Below are positions 7,773 through 16,303 of a DNA stretch of 43,250 nt, piece by piece. The position numbers and the translations under genes were made by a program. Origin of the DNA: Candidatus Acetothermia bacterium (GTDB lineage Bacteria; Bipolaricaulota; Bipolaricaulia; RBG-16-55-9); NCBI GenBank assembly GCA_016201405.1, contig JACQCZ010000003.1, positions 1 through 43,250 on the forward strand. Reading direction: 5' to 3'. Within the stretch, counting starts at the first letter, position 1. Each line of letters starts with the position of its first letter. The notes under the pieces are model-generated. The model searched no databases. It was not told the origin of the DNA and saw nothing but the letters and a program-made list of their open reading frames with translations.

Positions 7773-8567
7773 TTATTCTTTGATCAGCCCATCTAATAGG
7801 GGCTCGTTCTGTGAAGGCAGTCGGGCTTCTTTGCTGGCCAGTATGACTCTCTTTCCCAGAATCTCATGCTCGGATGACCCAGTGACGATCAGTTGATAGA
7901 TGTGCTTTGTCTCGGGTGATGGCTCGACATCTAAAGACTCTCGCAAAATATCGACGCAGATTTTGAACTGTCGGATGGCCGCGCTCCGCTGCCCCTCTTG
8001 GATAAGCAAGAGCATCAGCTGGCGATGAGCCTCTTCCAGGCTGGGCTCGATCTGCAATTGGTGCAGAGCGAGCTGGATTCCTGCCGTGTGATTCCCCTCT
8101 TCAATCTCAATATCCGTGAGTCTGTGCATGGCATGGAGGGCAAGGCTCTTCCATTTGGCCCGCTCGGAGAGCACCCATTCCTCCAGGCGAAGGGAGCTGG
8201 CCGGGTCAAAGCCCTCCATAAAGTCGCCCTGGTACAGCGCCACCACTTCTCTCAGATTCTGAAGCTCAGATAACTGCAGCCGCGAGAACTTTGTCAGTCC
8301 GGTGCGAAACTCTTCGACGTCCAAGGACGTGGGGTAGGATGGGTTTAGGCCGACCGAGCTTCGATCAGCCTCCAGACGCTCTCCCAAGAGCTGTCTCAAA
8401 TTGGCCAGGGTCTGACGAAGGTTGGTATGAGCCTTCTCATCGCTCAACTCTCCCCAGAGCAGACTGGCCAGAGAAGAGCGCGGATGCCTCCGCCGGTTCA
8501 TGGCCAAATAGCAGAGCAGCCCTTGAAATTTCCCGGAGTTAAAACCGATTAGCGGATATCCATTCAA
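7773..8567 (-). CDS. BTAD-domain (SARP-like) transcriptional regulator
   Basis: At least 264 residues. The first part (NLRQTLANLRQLLG, then a beta segment) is the end of a winged-helix Trans_reg_C-like domain. Residues about 95-240 form the helical bacterial transcriptional activator domain (BTAD, PF03704), with YQGDFMEGF, LEEWVLSERAKW and an EPSLEEAHRQLMLLL repeat. The TTG at 8567 is the first canonical start, but it cuts away the first strands. The frame stays open up to TAA 8640-8642, encoding LSFQLFGGANIQLNG, which looks like the missing start of the DNA-binding domain. GGAGGG at 8634-8639 sits just before three ATC codons (8630, 8627, 8624), so a rare ATC start is possible. It is a probable DNA-binding activator; its targets are unknown. 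A riboswitch lies in its leader. Confidence 0.75.
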   Translation of the reverse strand: MNGYPLIGFNSGKFQGLLCYLAMNRRRHPRSSLASLLWGELSDEKAHTNLRQTLANLRQLLGERLEADRSSVGLNPSYPTSLDVEEFRTGLTKFSRLQLSELQNLREVVALYQGDFMEGFDPASSLRLEEWVLSERAKWKSLALHAMHRLTDIEIEEGNHTAGIQLALHQLQIEPSLEEAHRQLMLLLIQEGQRSAAIRQFKICVDILRESLDVEPSPETKHIYQLIVTGSSEHEILGKRVILASKEARLPSQNEPLLDGLIKE

Positions 8568-9004
8568 CTGGATATTGGCTCCGCCAAAGAGCTGAAAGCT
8601 GAGTCCGTTCTCGGCTCCCCCGATGATGATCCACCCTCCTTACAAGTTGGTATCGGGATGCGAGAAGTCGGCGCAATGGAGGACGGAATGCGTGCCTCCA
8701 TCTCTCTTCTCATCTGTCCTTGTGACAGTCTCTTCTAAAGACGATAAAGGATTCGAGGGGTATGAGATGTAAATGTCCATCTTTTCCCGCGCCAGGGGAC
8801 GGATCCATTTATTTCATATCCCTCGTCTTTCTTAAGTTTCGGTGACTCTTACAAACAGAGCCAGCCCATTCTCAAATGAATGAGCCTGCCCAGTGTTCAC
8901 CTGCAAATATAAGAGTAAATAGAGCTTTTCCGAGCGACATAACACACCTAGCTATCTGGATGAAGCCTTTGATAGAAAAAGACTTCTCCCGGTTTCGCAC
9001 TGCC

Positions 9005-9086
9005 ATTTTCAATCCCGGCAGCCCGGCGATCTCAGGGAGACCCGTGGCTTTGCGCCACCGCCTCGCGACGGTTTAGCCTTTTTCAG
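9005..9086 (-). ncRNA. Cyclic di-GMP-I (GEMM-I) riboswitch aptamer
   Basis: Read on the minus strand, the segment has the GEMM-I order of elements: GGCTAAACC, a hairpin ACCGTC-GCGA-GGCGGT closed by a GNRA tetraloop, then GCGCAAAGCCACGGGTCT. A second hairpin (GGTCTC, loop CCT, GAGATC) follows, and then GCCGGGCTGCC. GCAAAGCC-ACGGG and GCCGGG-CTGCC are hallmark strands of the known aptamer. A strong promoter lies just upstream, placing the predicted transcript start at the 5' edge of the aptamer. The 3' CTGCC could pair with GGCAG a few bases later as an alternative stem, but I see no clean terminator. The first gene downstream is the BTAD regulator. Ligand identity rests on family resemblance. 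Confidence 0.78.
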
Positions 9087-9095
9087 GTAGCTGAA

Positions 9096-9125
9096 TGTAT
9101 AACCCATTACACTCACAAAAGTCAA
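9096..9125 (-). promoter_or_regulatory. Sigma70-like promoter of the riboswitch transcript
   Basis: TTGACT (9120-9125) and TATACA (9096-9101) on the minus strand are separated by 18 bases. The expected start point, near 9089, immediately precedes the aptamer. Confidence 0.65.
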
Positions 9126-9224
9126 GACTCTCTTCACGAGCTCTTCACGAATATTGAACGAATGCCCTACGAGCGATCTGTACGCTGTCTAAAACGGTGT
9201 GTATTTAGGAGGAGAGGGCAGCCC

Positions 9225-10574
9225 ATGAGTTTTCTCAGTAAGGCTTTTCTTGGCTCAGTCCTTTTATTAATCTGTCTGACAGCAAACTCACTCGATCTTC
9301 GTGCCGATCTCTCCGGCAGCTCACGGATAGATTTGGCGATGAATCCCATCCCCTGCACGCTGGTGGATGAGATTGATTTGCAGACGCCCTGTGAGAAGAC
9401 GCTGCTCAAATTTGATATCGAGTCAATTATCAACGCGACGATCACGACCTCCGGTCTGCAGCTCAATTTTGATTCCGCCATGGGAATCGCAGGGCTGGAG
9501 CATCTCATTCTCACCGCGACCGCAACCATTGGCAGCTTGGATATCAAGTCTGAGCTCTGGCTTGCAGCGCCATTTGAATCTGTAATTGACGTCAATAACC
9601 AGCCCAACGTCGTGCTCATTCCACCGGGCAAAATGATTTTCGTAAAGAAGCGCGTCACCACAGTCATTCCGCTGGGGGGTGTGACGATCAAAAACCTGGC
9701 CATGTTTGAGGATGTCACCTTCCCAAACCCTGGTGCTGATTATGGCACGACCGATTGTGATGGCGATGGCCATGTTGAAGGCACGTGTGTCATGGGAATT
9801 GAGACCAACCCTGCGACACGCTACCAGACGCAGAGTTTTGCCTTTGGTGATCTGGTCTCACTGCAAGGTCAGACTCCAAGTGGCGTCTCTATCAGTGGTG
9901 AGATTGGCATCTGCGCGACGGAAGCCGGGAACCAGGTGAAGAAGCACTCGGCATCGGGCAGCGTCAATCCTGAATGCGCTACGCAGCCTAAGCCAGATAT
10001 CTTGTTTGATTTTATGTCACTGACCATCGGCGGCATCCCGCTTGCTCCGCAGGTGATGGCCACGGCGTCGGTCAGCTGTATCAAGGTCTCCAAATGCTCG
10101 CTGGTCACAGCGATCAGTATTTTAGGCGGAGCGAGTCCCATTCCATTCAACCTCAACTTCGTATTTTCCGACCTCTTTGGGCTCAGTTTCGGAGGCATCA
10201 GTCTGAGCTTTAATCTCGGTGCCGCGAATTTGAATCTCTTTATCGATAATACACTCGCCTTCACCGGGTTTAGTCTGAGCTATGCCCATTCATTGCAGAC
10301 GGGTGATATCAACATTACGTCATCGGGCACACTCAACTTTAAAGTCGGAACTGGACTGACCGGAGCCAAAATCAATGTCTCTGTGTCTCGCGGAACCTTT
10401 AGCTCCAATCACACGCTCACGCTGATCCAAGACCCAATCACCGGCGGGCTGACTTTTGGAAGTCTCTCGATCAGCATGGGGATCAACATGGACCCCTTCC
10501 GCACGACTATTCTGGTCACTTTTGGACAGATGGGTCTCGCTCAGGCTGGCTTCACCTTTGGACTGGTCTTTTAA
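9225..10574 (+). CDS. Secreted beta-rich protein of unknown function
   Basis: A 449-residue protein with a signal peptide (KAFLGSVLLLICLTANSLDLRA). The mature part is rich in alternating hydrophobic and polar residues, has several Cys, and contains an Asp-rich DCDGDGHVEGTC loop. The last third (LSFGGISLSFNLGAANLNLF and following strands) alternates in the manner of beta-barrel or beta-helix proteins and ends in an aromatic GFTFGLVF, as many outer-membrane barrel strands do. No family is recognised. ATG 9225 is chosen over the longer frame from 9162, because GGAGGAGAGG lies upstream at about 9209-9217 and the signal peptide then starts correctly. It is followed after 81 bases by the giant repeat protein and is probably co-transcribed with it; a surface or outer-membrane role is inferred. 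Confidence 0.7.
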   Translation: MSFLSKAFLGSVLLLICLTANSLDLRADLSGSSRIDLAMNPIPCTLVDEIDLQTPCEKTLLKFDIESIINATITTSGLQLNFDSAMGIAGLEHLILTATATIGSLDIKSELWLAAPFESVIDVNNQPNVVLIPPGKMIFVKKRVTTVIPLGGVTIKNLAMFEDVTFPNPGADYGTTDCDGDGHVEGTCVMGIETNPATRYQTQSFAFGDLVSLQGQTPSGVSISGEIGICATEAGNQVKKHSASGSVNPECATQPKPDILFDFMSLTIGGIPLAPQVMATASVSCIKVSKCSLVTAISILGGASPIPFNLNFVFSDLFGLSFGGISLSFNLGAANLNLFIDNTLAFTGFSLSYAHSLQTGDINITSSGTLNFKVGTGLTGAKINVSVSRGTFSSNHTLTLIQDPITGGLTFGSLSISMGINMDPFRTTILVTFGQMGLAQAGFTFGLVF

Positions 10575-10655
10575 TACTTCGTTCACAGCGCAAGAAATTG
10601 CCCTCAAAAAAACCGTAGGGGTGGTGGATTTATGAAGCTGCAAGGAGCGTCTAAC

Positions 10656-13600
10656 ATGTCAGTTAGAAGATTATCATTCTATTCGTTGTTTGTAGCGCTA
10701 CTTTTCTGTGGCGCGCTTGGCTATTCAGCCTTTGGCGCAGTCGATACGACCTCGACATCCGGCAGTTGTACCCTGACTACAATTGTGCTCAATCAGCCAA
10801 CCTCATGTACTGTAACCGTCAGCAATACAGGTGCAAACGGCAATGGAACGCCACAAGGCAGCGTATCCCTCAGCGTCAGCGGAGGCTCTGGAAGCTTCAC
10901 CAACAGCACGTGTGGCGCTCTTAGCGGCGGTCAGTGCACTTTCGACTATACTCCCACAGCGACGGTGGGCACTCATACATTAAACCTAAATTATTCTTCA
11001 AGTGATGGTACCAAGTGGAGCAACAGCTCTGGATCGATTAATATCACGGTCCATGATGCAGCATTGGTCCTGTTGTGCTCGCAGACTCCGCTTCCTGTAA
11101 ATTCTCCTACGGCATGCACGGCGACTGTGACCGACAAAACGACCGGGCTGCCTATTTCAGGGGGGACCGTCACATTTTCAAACGCACCCGCCGCTCAAGG
11201 CAGCTTTGATACGACGACCTGCACACCCGACTCACACGGGCAATGCAGCGTCAACTATACGCCTAGCAATGCAGATACATCGACACACACGATCACGGGC
11301 ACCTACGGCTCGGCTAGCGATACATACAATCAGGTTATTGAGCTTCGCCGGGTGGATTTACTGATCTCTTGTTTGCCGAATGATATATTTATTTTTCAGA
11401 CAACCACATGCACAGTAATAGCCACTGACGGGACAACAGCAGGAACACCCATCACTCCATCTGGATCAGTCAATTTTGTCACTGACAAAACAGGAACATT
11501 CTCTGCGGCTTCCTGTACCCTGGCGAGTGGAACTTGCTCTGTCGATTACACGCCTGCTGCTGGCGATGCTGGAAGTGGCTCGGCACCGACAACCATCTCT
11601 GCAACCTATGTTCCTGCGACAGGACCATCGGTGCATAGCGCCAGTGCGAAAGATCAAGTGATCAACGTACGGAAGCGAACTACAATGACTTCAGTCGCAT
11701 GCCAGAATTCAGTGCCAGCGCCGGATACGGTCTATGTAAATGAGACAGGCAGCTGCAAAGTGACTGTAACGGATATCGCGGCAGCTGGAACTACAACGGC
11801 ACCTACAGGTACAGTCACATTTTCTGTGACATCCTCGACGGCCAATACACCTTCCCTTGCCAGTTGTACTCTGGCCTCAGCGGGTCTTGACCCTCAGGGA
11901 CATGCAAAATCAGAATGTTCGTCCTCGTATTTGCGAACGTTGCTTCCTGGAGCAAGTAACTTTGCAATCGATGTCATCACAGCTGCTTACCCTGCTACGA
12001 CTATTCATGAGTTCAGCGGAGGCGGATTCGCCCAGGTCGTCAGCAGGCGTCCCACAGACACAACGGTCAGCTGTGATTCAAGTGGAAACTGTACTGCGAC
12101 GGTTGCAGAGGCATCTATGGTGCGTGGGCCAGCAGTCACAATCTCTGGGCTAGTCGAAGATGTAGTCAGTCCAAATACCGTTCGTTGCACTGATCTGACA
12201 ACTAATCCGTGTTCTTTCACCGTGACAGTGACTTCTATCATGCAAAACGTCAGTGTTATGTACGTGCCAAATGACAATGTACATGTGACTTCCTCCGGGG
12301 GAGACAATATTACTGATCCTGCTGCTGTTCCTACTACGCCTTCCGGGCAAAAGGACATTTGGGCGACTCAGAACGCCTTGGGCATAGCCTGCTTTGTGGC
12401 AAACGTTGCAGCGTTGGCTTTAAATGAAGCTGCGGCCTTGGTCTCCACCTTACCCGACCCTGAAACAGGAGCTGGCCTTTTATTTGAAATCGGCGTCACA
12501 ATACCAGCGGCCCAGCTTGCGGCATTCTTTTTATCGACACCCGCTAACATCCTCTCCGCGTTTTCGTTGACTGCCTGCACAGATACTGATGGGGATGGCC
12601 TTTTCAATGTAGTGGAGAACTTTGCGACTGGCACCGACAATGCCAATAAAGACTCGGATGGCGATGCCATGCCCGATGGATCCGAGATAGACAATGCTGG
12701 TGGCGTGGTTGGTGGAGGCGCTTGCCCTGATCCGATAAATCCTGATAGTGACAGTGATGGCGTAAAAGATGGCTCGGAGCTTGCGTATCCTTCTCCGACT
12801 TCCCCTTGTGTGGCTGACTCTGACGGAGACGGCATCCCGGATGGAGTGGAATTGGCGACGGATACAGCGCCCACAGATTCTAATGGCTTTTATGTGACAA
12901 CGAGTGGACTTCATAATGGGACGGTCATTTCAAACGGTCCTACTCCAACATGGCCAGCCTTGAACACGACATGGGCTGTACCCGGCAATCCCTTCCCATT
13001 TACTGATACTCGCTTGCAAACGGATCCCATCTCACCCGATACGGATGGAGATGGGATACCGGATGGAGTCGAGTTTGGCAAGGGATGCAATTTGGGCGGA
13101 GCAAACCATGGCTCGTATGCCAATGAAGCTGATTCAGATGGAGATGGTGTTCCAGATGGATTCGAAGACACAAATGCTGACGGATTGACCGTCAATACGA
13201 TTGCCGGTACAGGTACCCAATCTGTGGCTTCGGCAGGGACTAACGAGACAGACCCTTGCAACGCAGACACGGACGCAGATGGCCTTTCAGATGGAGTTGA
13301 GATTGGGCACTTCGGCAACACGATTACAACATCAACGCCTTCAGGATCGGTGCTCACATCCGCTGCGCTTGACCAGGACGCTGATGACGATGGGCTCTCC
13401 GATTATGAAGAGGTCACCACGGTGCAGACGGATGCCACCAACTCAGACACGGATGGTGATACTCTGACGGATGGGAACGAGCTCATTGCCGTATCCGGTG
13501 CCTTCCCTGAGCGCATCTTCCAAGAGGTGAGCAACCCGCTTGTAAACGATACTGACCACGACGGGCTTGTGGATCAGATTGAATACTCAGGAAGCGGTCT

Positions 13601-16085
13601 TGGCGTATCGAATGGATTGGGCGGAAGCGTCGATACCATATGTCCATATGTGGCAGACCCTGATTCCGATAATGACGCACTCTTAGATGGAACAGAAGAT
13701 GCCAATCATGACGGAATCATTACTAACACCATTGGGCATAGCGCAACTGAAGGCTCTGGCGAGACGGACTTCTGCAATGCAGACACGGACAGTGACGGAC
13801 TCTCCGATGGCGCAGAATTTGGACTCTTTGGGAACAGCGAGAGCGCTGCGGCGCCGACGGGCTCTGTGACTACTGTCCCGGCACTTGATGATGATATGGA
13901 CAATGACGGCTTATCAGACTACGAAGAGCATGTGAACAGCCAGACTGATCCGGTCAATGACGACACCGATGGCGACCACGTCTCGGATGCCAATGAGATC
14001 ATTGCGGACTCCGGCACCTTCCCGAAGCGCTCATTCCATCAAGAGAGCGATCCGCTCACCCGAAACACCGATGGCGACTTCTTCACAGATGATATTGAAT
14101 GGGTCAATGCTGCTGCGGGGCTGGGCAGCCTGGACGTGACCAAGGGCTCGGGTCTTGGAGATCCAAGCAATGGAGCCTTCCGCAGCCTTGGCGGTACTCC
14201 CGATTTGATATGCCCATTTGTCAACAATGCAGATTCTGACAATGATGCGCTCAGCGATGGCAGCTCGGTCACGATCACCGTTGTGACGGATACCAGCATC
14301 TACAACACCGTTGCTTCCAAGCTGGTGACGCACATTGAAGGTTTCGATCCGATCGCGACAGGAACGGGAACTGTAGGTATTGCGGGCACGAATGACGGCC
14401 ACTTGGACAGCCTAACACCAGGAGCTGGCGGTGCTGGCGGTCCCGGATTGATCATCAATGCCTGCAACCCCGATTCGGATGGCGACGGCCTCACCGATGG
14501 CCAGGAAGTCTCGGCGCAGACGAATGCGGACGACTGGGACACCGATGATGATGGGCTGCCGGACAGCGAGCTTTATGGAGTCGTAGGGCAGATTCAGCCG
14601 ACCAACCCGCTCGACCCCGACACGGATGATGACGGACTGCAAGATGGCACCGAAACCGTCGGCACCATCAATACAGCGGCCGCTCCGGCCAATTACAGAA
14701 TTACCGATCCAACCAACCCAGACACAGACGGCGATGGGCTCTGTGACGGCGGTAAGAAGGCGCAAGTTCTAAATGCCCTTACCAAGCTGAGCCTAGTCTG
14801 CACGGCAGGCGTCAATGACCACCCCAATAATGGCTCAACTCCAGGTCTGGCCGTTGGAATTGGTGAAGACGAGAATGCCAATGGCGCCTTTGACGCGCTG
14901 GAGACCGATCCGACTCTGCCCGATACGGACAGCGATGCAGAAGGCGATGGTGTCGAGCGACTCGCTTACTCAACGCCACGGGCGATTCTGGCGGTCGACT
15001 CGCTCGGTCGGCCAACCCGGGTTGTCTATCCGAAACCCGGATGTCTCGATCCACTCAACCCGGATTCCGATGGAGACGGCCTGACTGACGGATTTGAAGA
15101 CCAGAACCACGATGGCAACTTTGACTTCACCCCTGGCGACTTTGACTTCCGAGTCGATTCGCTTGGCGGTGTCATGGCTTCTGATCCGAAAGAGACGAAC
15201 CCGTGCGACGCCGACACGGATCATGACTCCAACCCAGGCTCAGTCAATTCGATGGGTGCAAATGGCGGTAACAGCAGTGATGCTGAAGAGCGGGCGCGGC
15301 TGACAAACCCACTGGACTTTGACAGTGACAACGACCTGATTGACGATGGCGTTGAAGTGGCGTTCGTCTGTATCATGCCGCCATCGGCCAACATCGATGA
15401 CGACGGAGATGGAAAGATTGACGAAGATCCAGTTGACGGCATCGACAATGATGGCGATGGCAAGATCGATGAAGACCCGCCGAACTTTATCATTACCTTC
15501 GTAGACCATTTGGATCCAGAAGCACAGGACTCAGACGCGGATGGCTTCATTGATGGACTCGAAGACTTCAACCTCAATGATCAATATGAGCCCGGCATTG
15601 GCGAGACAAACCCCTGTGCCTCGCTGCCTATTCCGCTGATCAACGGCGGTAATATTGGGTCAAGCCCGCCCAAGACGATTCCGGACACCGACAACGACGG
15701 CTTTAGCGATGATGATGAGCGCAACGCCGGCACCGATCCGAATGACCCGAAGAGTCATCCGACGGCATTTAATGCGGACATGGATCTCGATCTACAGACG
15801 GATGATCGCGTCTGGTTGGAAGACCCGAACCACGATGGCATAGCCGATTACGTGGACATCGACATCAATTCCAACGTCCAGGTCGATGCGCGAATCCAGA
15901 TCATCCAGAAGCGTGACTACAAGATGGGTGACTTTGATAAAGATGGCAAGGCGAACGACTGCAGCTACTCGATCACCTATGCCTTTGCAAACGGACGGCA
16001 AGTGCAGCCGCGCATCACGGCGACAATCTTTGACTACGGCTGCAACATGACCATCGATGATATCAAGGTCTTGAAGGTGAGCTGA
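10656..16085 (+). CDS. Giant secreted Ig-like / thrombospondin type 3 repeat protein
   Basis: About 1809 residues. Signal peptide (YSLFVALLFCGALGYSAFGA), then four to five Ig-like repeats of about 100 residues (each with a TCTVTV-like strand, G(S/T)VxF, a Cys pair and DYTP), to about residue 510. A hydrophobic stretch near 590-640 follows. From about 650 to 1780 the protein is dominated by calcium-binding thrombospondin type 3 repeats of the form DxDxDGxxDGxE, with about 30 Asp loops, some in longer units containing (A/C)NADTDSDGLSDG. The end is a short beta domain (YSITYAFANGRQVQPRITATIFDYGC), not the shared sorting tail. ATG 10656 follows AAGGAG by eight bases; ATG 10632 is an alternative eight codons earlier. 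The role is probably a long Ca-stiffened surface stalk or adhesin; the partner is unknown. Confidence 0.82.
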   Translation: MSVRRLSFYSLFVALLFCGALGYSAFGAVDTTSTSGSCTLTTIVLNQPTSCTVTVSNTGANGNGTPQGSVSLSVSGGSGSFTNSTCGALSGGQCTFDYTPTATVGTHTLNLNYSSSDGTKWSNSSGSINITVHDAALVLLCSQTPLPVNSPTACTATVTDKTTGLPISGGTVTFSNAPAAQGSFDTTTCTPDSHGQCSVNYTPSNADTSTHTITGTYGSASDTYNQVIELRRVDLLISCLPNDIFIFQTTTCTVIATDGTTAGTPITPSGSVNFVTDKTGTFSAASCTLASGTCSVDYTPAAGDAGSGSAPTTISATYVPATGPSVHSASAKDQVINVRKRTTMTSVACQNSVPAPDTVYVNETGSCKVTVTDIAAAGTTTAPTGTVTFSVTSSTANTPSLASCTLASAGLDPQGHAKSECSSSYLRTLLPGASNFAIDVITAAYPATTIHEFSGGGFAQVVSRRPTDTTVSCDSSGNCTATVAEASMVRGPAVTISGLVEDVVSPNTVRCTDLTTNPCSFTVTVTSIMQNVSVMYVPNDNVHVTSSGGDNITDPAAVPTTPSGQKDIWATQNALGIACFVANVAALALNEAAALVSTLPDPETGAGLLFEIGVTIPAAQLAAFFLSTPANILSAFSLTACTDTDGDGLFNVVENFATGTDNANKDSDGDAMPDGSEIDNAGGVVGGGACPDPINPDSDSDGVKDGSELAYPSPTSPCVADSDGDGIPDGVELATDTAPTDSNGFYVTTSGLHNGTVISNGPTPTWPALNTTWAVPGNPFPFTDTRLQTDPISPDTDGDGIPDGVEFGKGCNLGGANHGSYANEADSDGDGVPDGFEDTNADGLTVNTIAGTGTQSVASAGTNETDPCNADTDADGLSDGVEIGHFGNTITTSTPSGSVLTSAALDQDADDDGLSDYEEVTTVQTDATNSDTDGDTLTDGNELIAVSGAFPERIFQEVSNPLVNDTDHDGLVDQIEYSGSGLGVSNGLGGSVDTICPYVADPDSDNDALLDGTEDANHDGIITNTIGHSATEGSGETDFCNADTDSDGLSDGAEFGLFGNSESAAAPTGSVTTVPALDDDMDNDGLSDYEEHVNSQTDPVNDDTDGDHVSDANEIIADSGTFPKRSFHQESDPLTRNTDGDFFTDDIEWVNAAAGLGSLDVTKGSGLGDPSNGAFRSLGGTPDLICPFVNNADSDNDALSDGSSVTITVVTDTSIYNTVASKLVTHIEGFDPIATGTGTVGIAGTNDGHLDSLTPGAGGAGGPGLIINACNPDSDGDGLTDGQEVSAQTNADDWDTDDDGLPDSELYGVVGQIQPTNPLDPDTDDDGLQDGTETVGTINTAAAPANYRITDPTNPDTDGDGLCDGGKKAQVLNALTKLSLVCTAGVNDHPNNGSTPGLAVGIGEDENANGAFDALETDPTLPDTDSDAEGDGVERLAYSTPRAILAVDSLGRPTRVVYPKPGCLDPLNPDSDGDGLTDGFEDQNHDGNFDFTPGDFDFRVDSLGGVMASDPKETNPCDADTDHDSNPGSVNSMGANGGNSSDAEERARLTNPLDFDSDNDLIDDGVEVAFVCIMPPSANIDDDGDGKIDEDPVDGIDNDGDGKIDEDPPNFIITFVDHLDPEAQDSDADGFIDGLEDFNLNDQYEPGIGETNPCASLPIPLINGGNIGSSPPKTIPDTDNDGFSDDDERNAGTDPNDPKSHPTAFNADMDLDLQTDDRVWLEDPNHDGIADYVDIDINSNVQVDARIQIIQKRDYKMGDFDKDGKANDCSYSITYAFANGRQVQPRITATIFDYGCNMTIDDIKVLKVS

Positions 16086-16138
16086 TTCGTAGATTAGCGA
16101 AAACGTTCGACCTTTGAACTAAAGTCTCGTAGGAAGCG

Positions 16139-16175
16139 AGGGGCTCTTGTGTAGGGAGCCCCTTCTTCATTTTGA
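16139..16175 (+). terminator. Intrinsic terminator after the giant repeat protein
   Basis: Stem GGGGCTC (16140-16146) with GAGCCCC (16156-16162), extended by an A-T pair, a 9-base loop, then CTTCTTCATTTT. It lies 54 bases after the stop codon. Confidence 0.7.
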
Positions 16176-16303
16176 GAGTGGAGATTCATCGAGAGCGGTT
16201 GTGTGCTTGCATGGAGACCCACTTTGACCTTTCTTTGGTTCACTTTTGATTCCTCGGAAGACTATATAAACGTATCCAACCTGAACACGGAGGTATTTCT
16301 AAG

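Larger units (their letters stand above)
8631..9224. other. Divergent 590-base intergenic region
   Basis: It holds, on the minus strand, a sigma70-like promoter, the riboswitch aptamer and about 350 bases of leader in front of the BTAD regulator. A stem-loop (TGGAGG at 8677-8682 with CCTCCA at 8695-8700) lies close to the gene. A possible 22-codon leader ORF (MSLGKALF... on the minus strand, about 8870-8940) has a weak AGGTGTG site. On the plus strand the 5' region of the secreted protein at 9225 contains a direct repeat CTCTTCACGA twice, 11 bases apart (about 9131-9152). No convincing plus-strand promoter was found. Confidence 0.5.

Noticed and set aside
8876-9076. 66-residue plus-strand ORF over the riboswitch
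   Set aside because: It lies on the opposite strand of the aptamer, has no ribosome site and no protein-like pattern.
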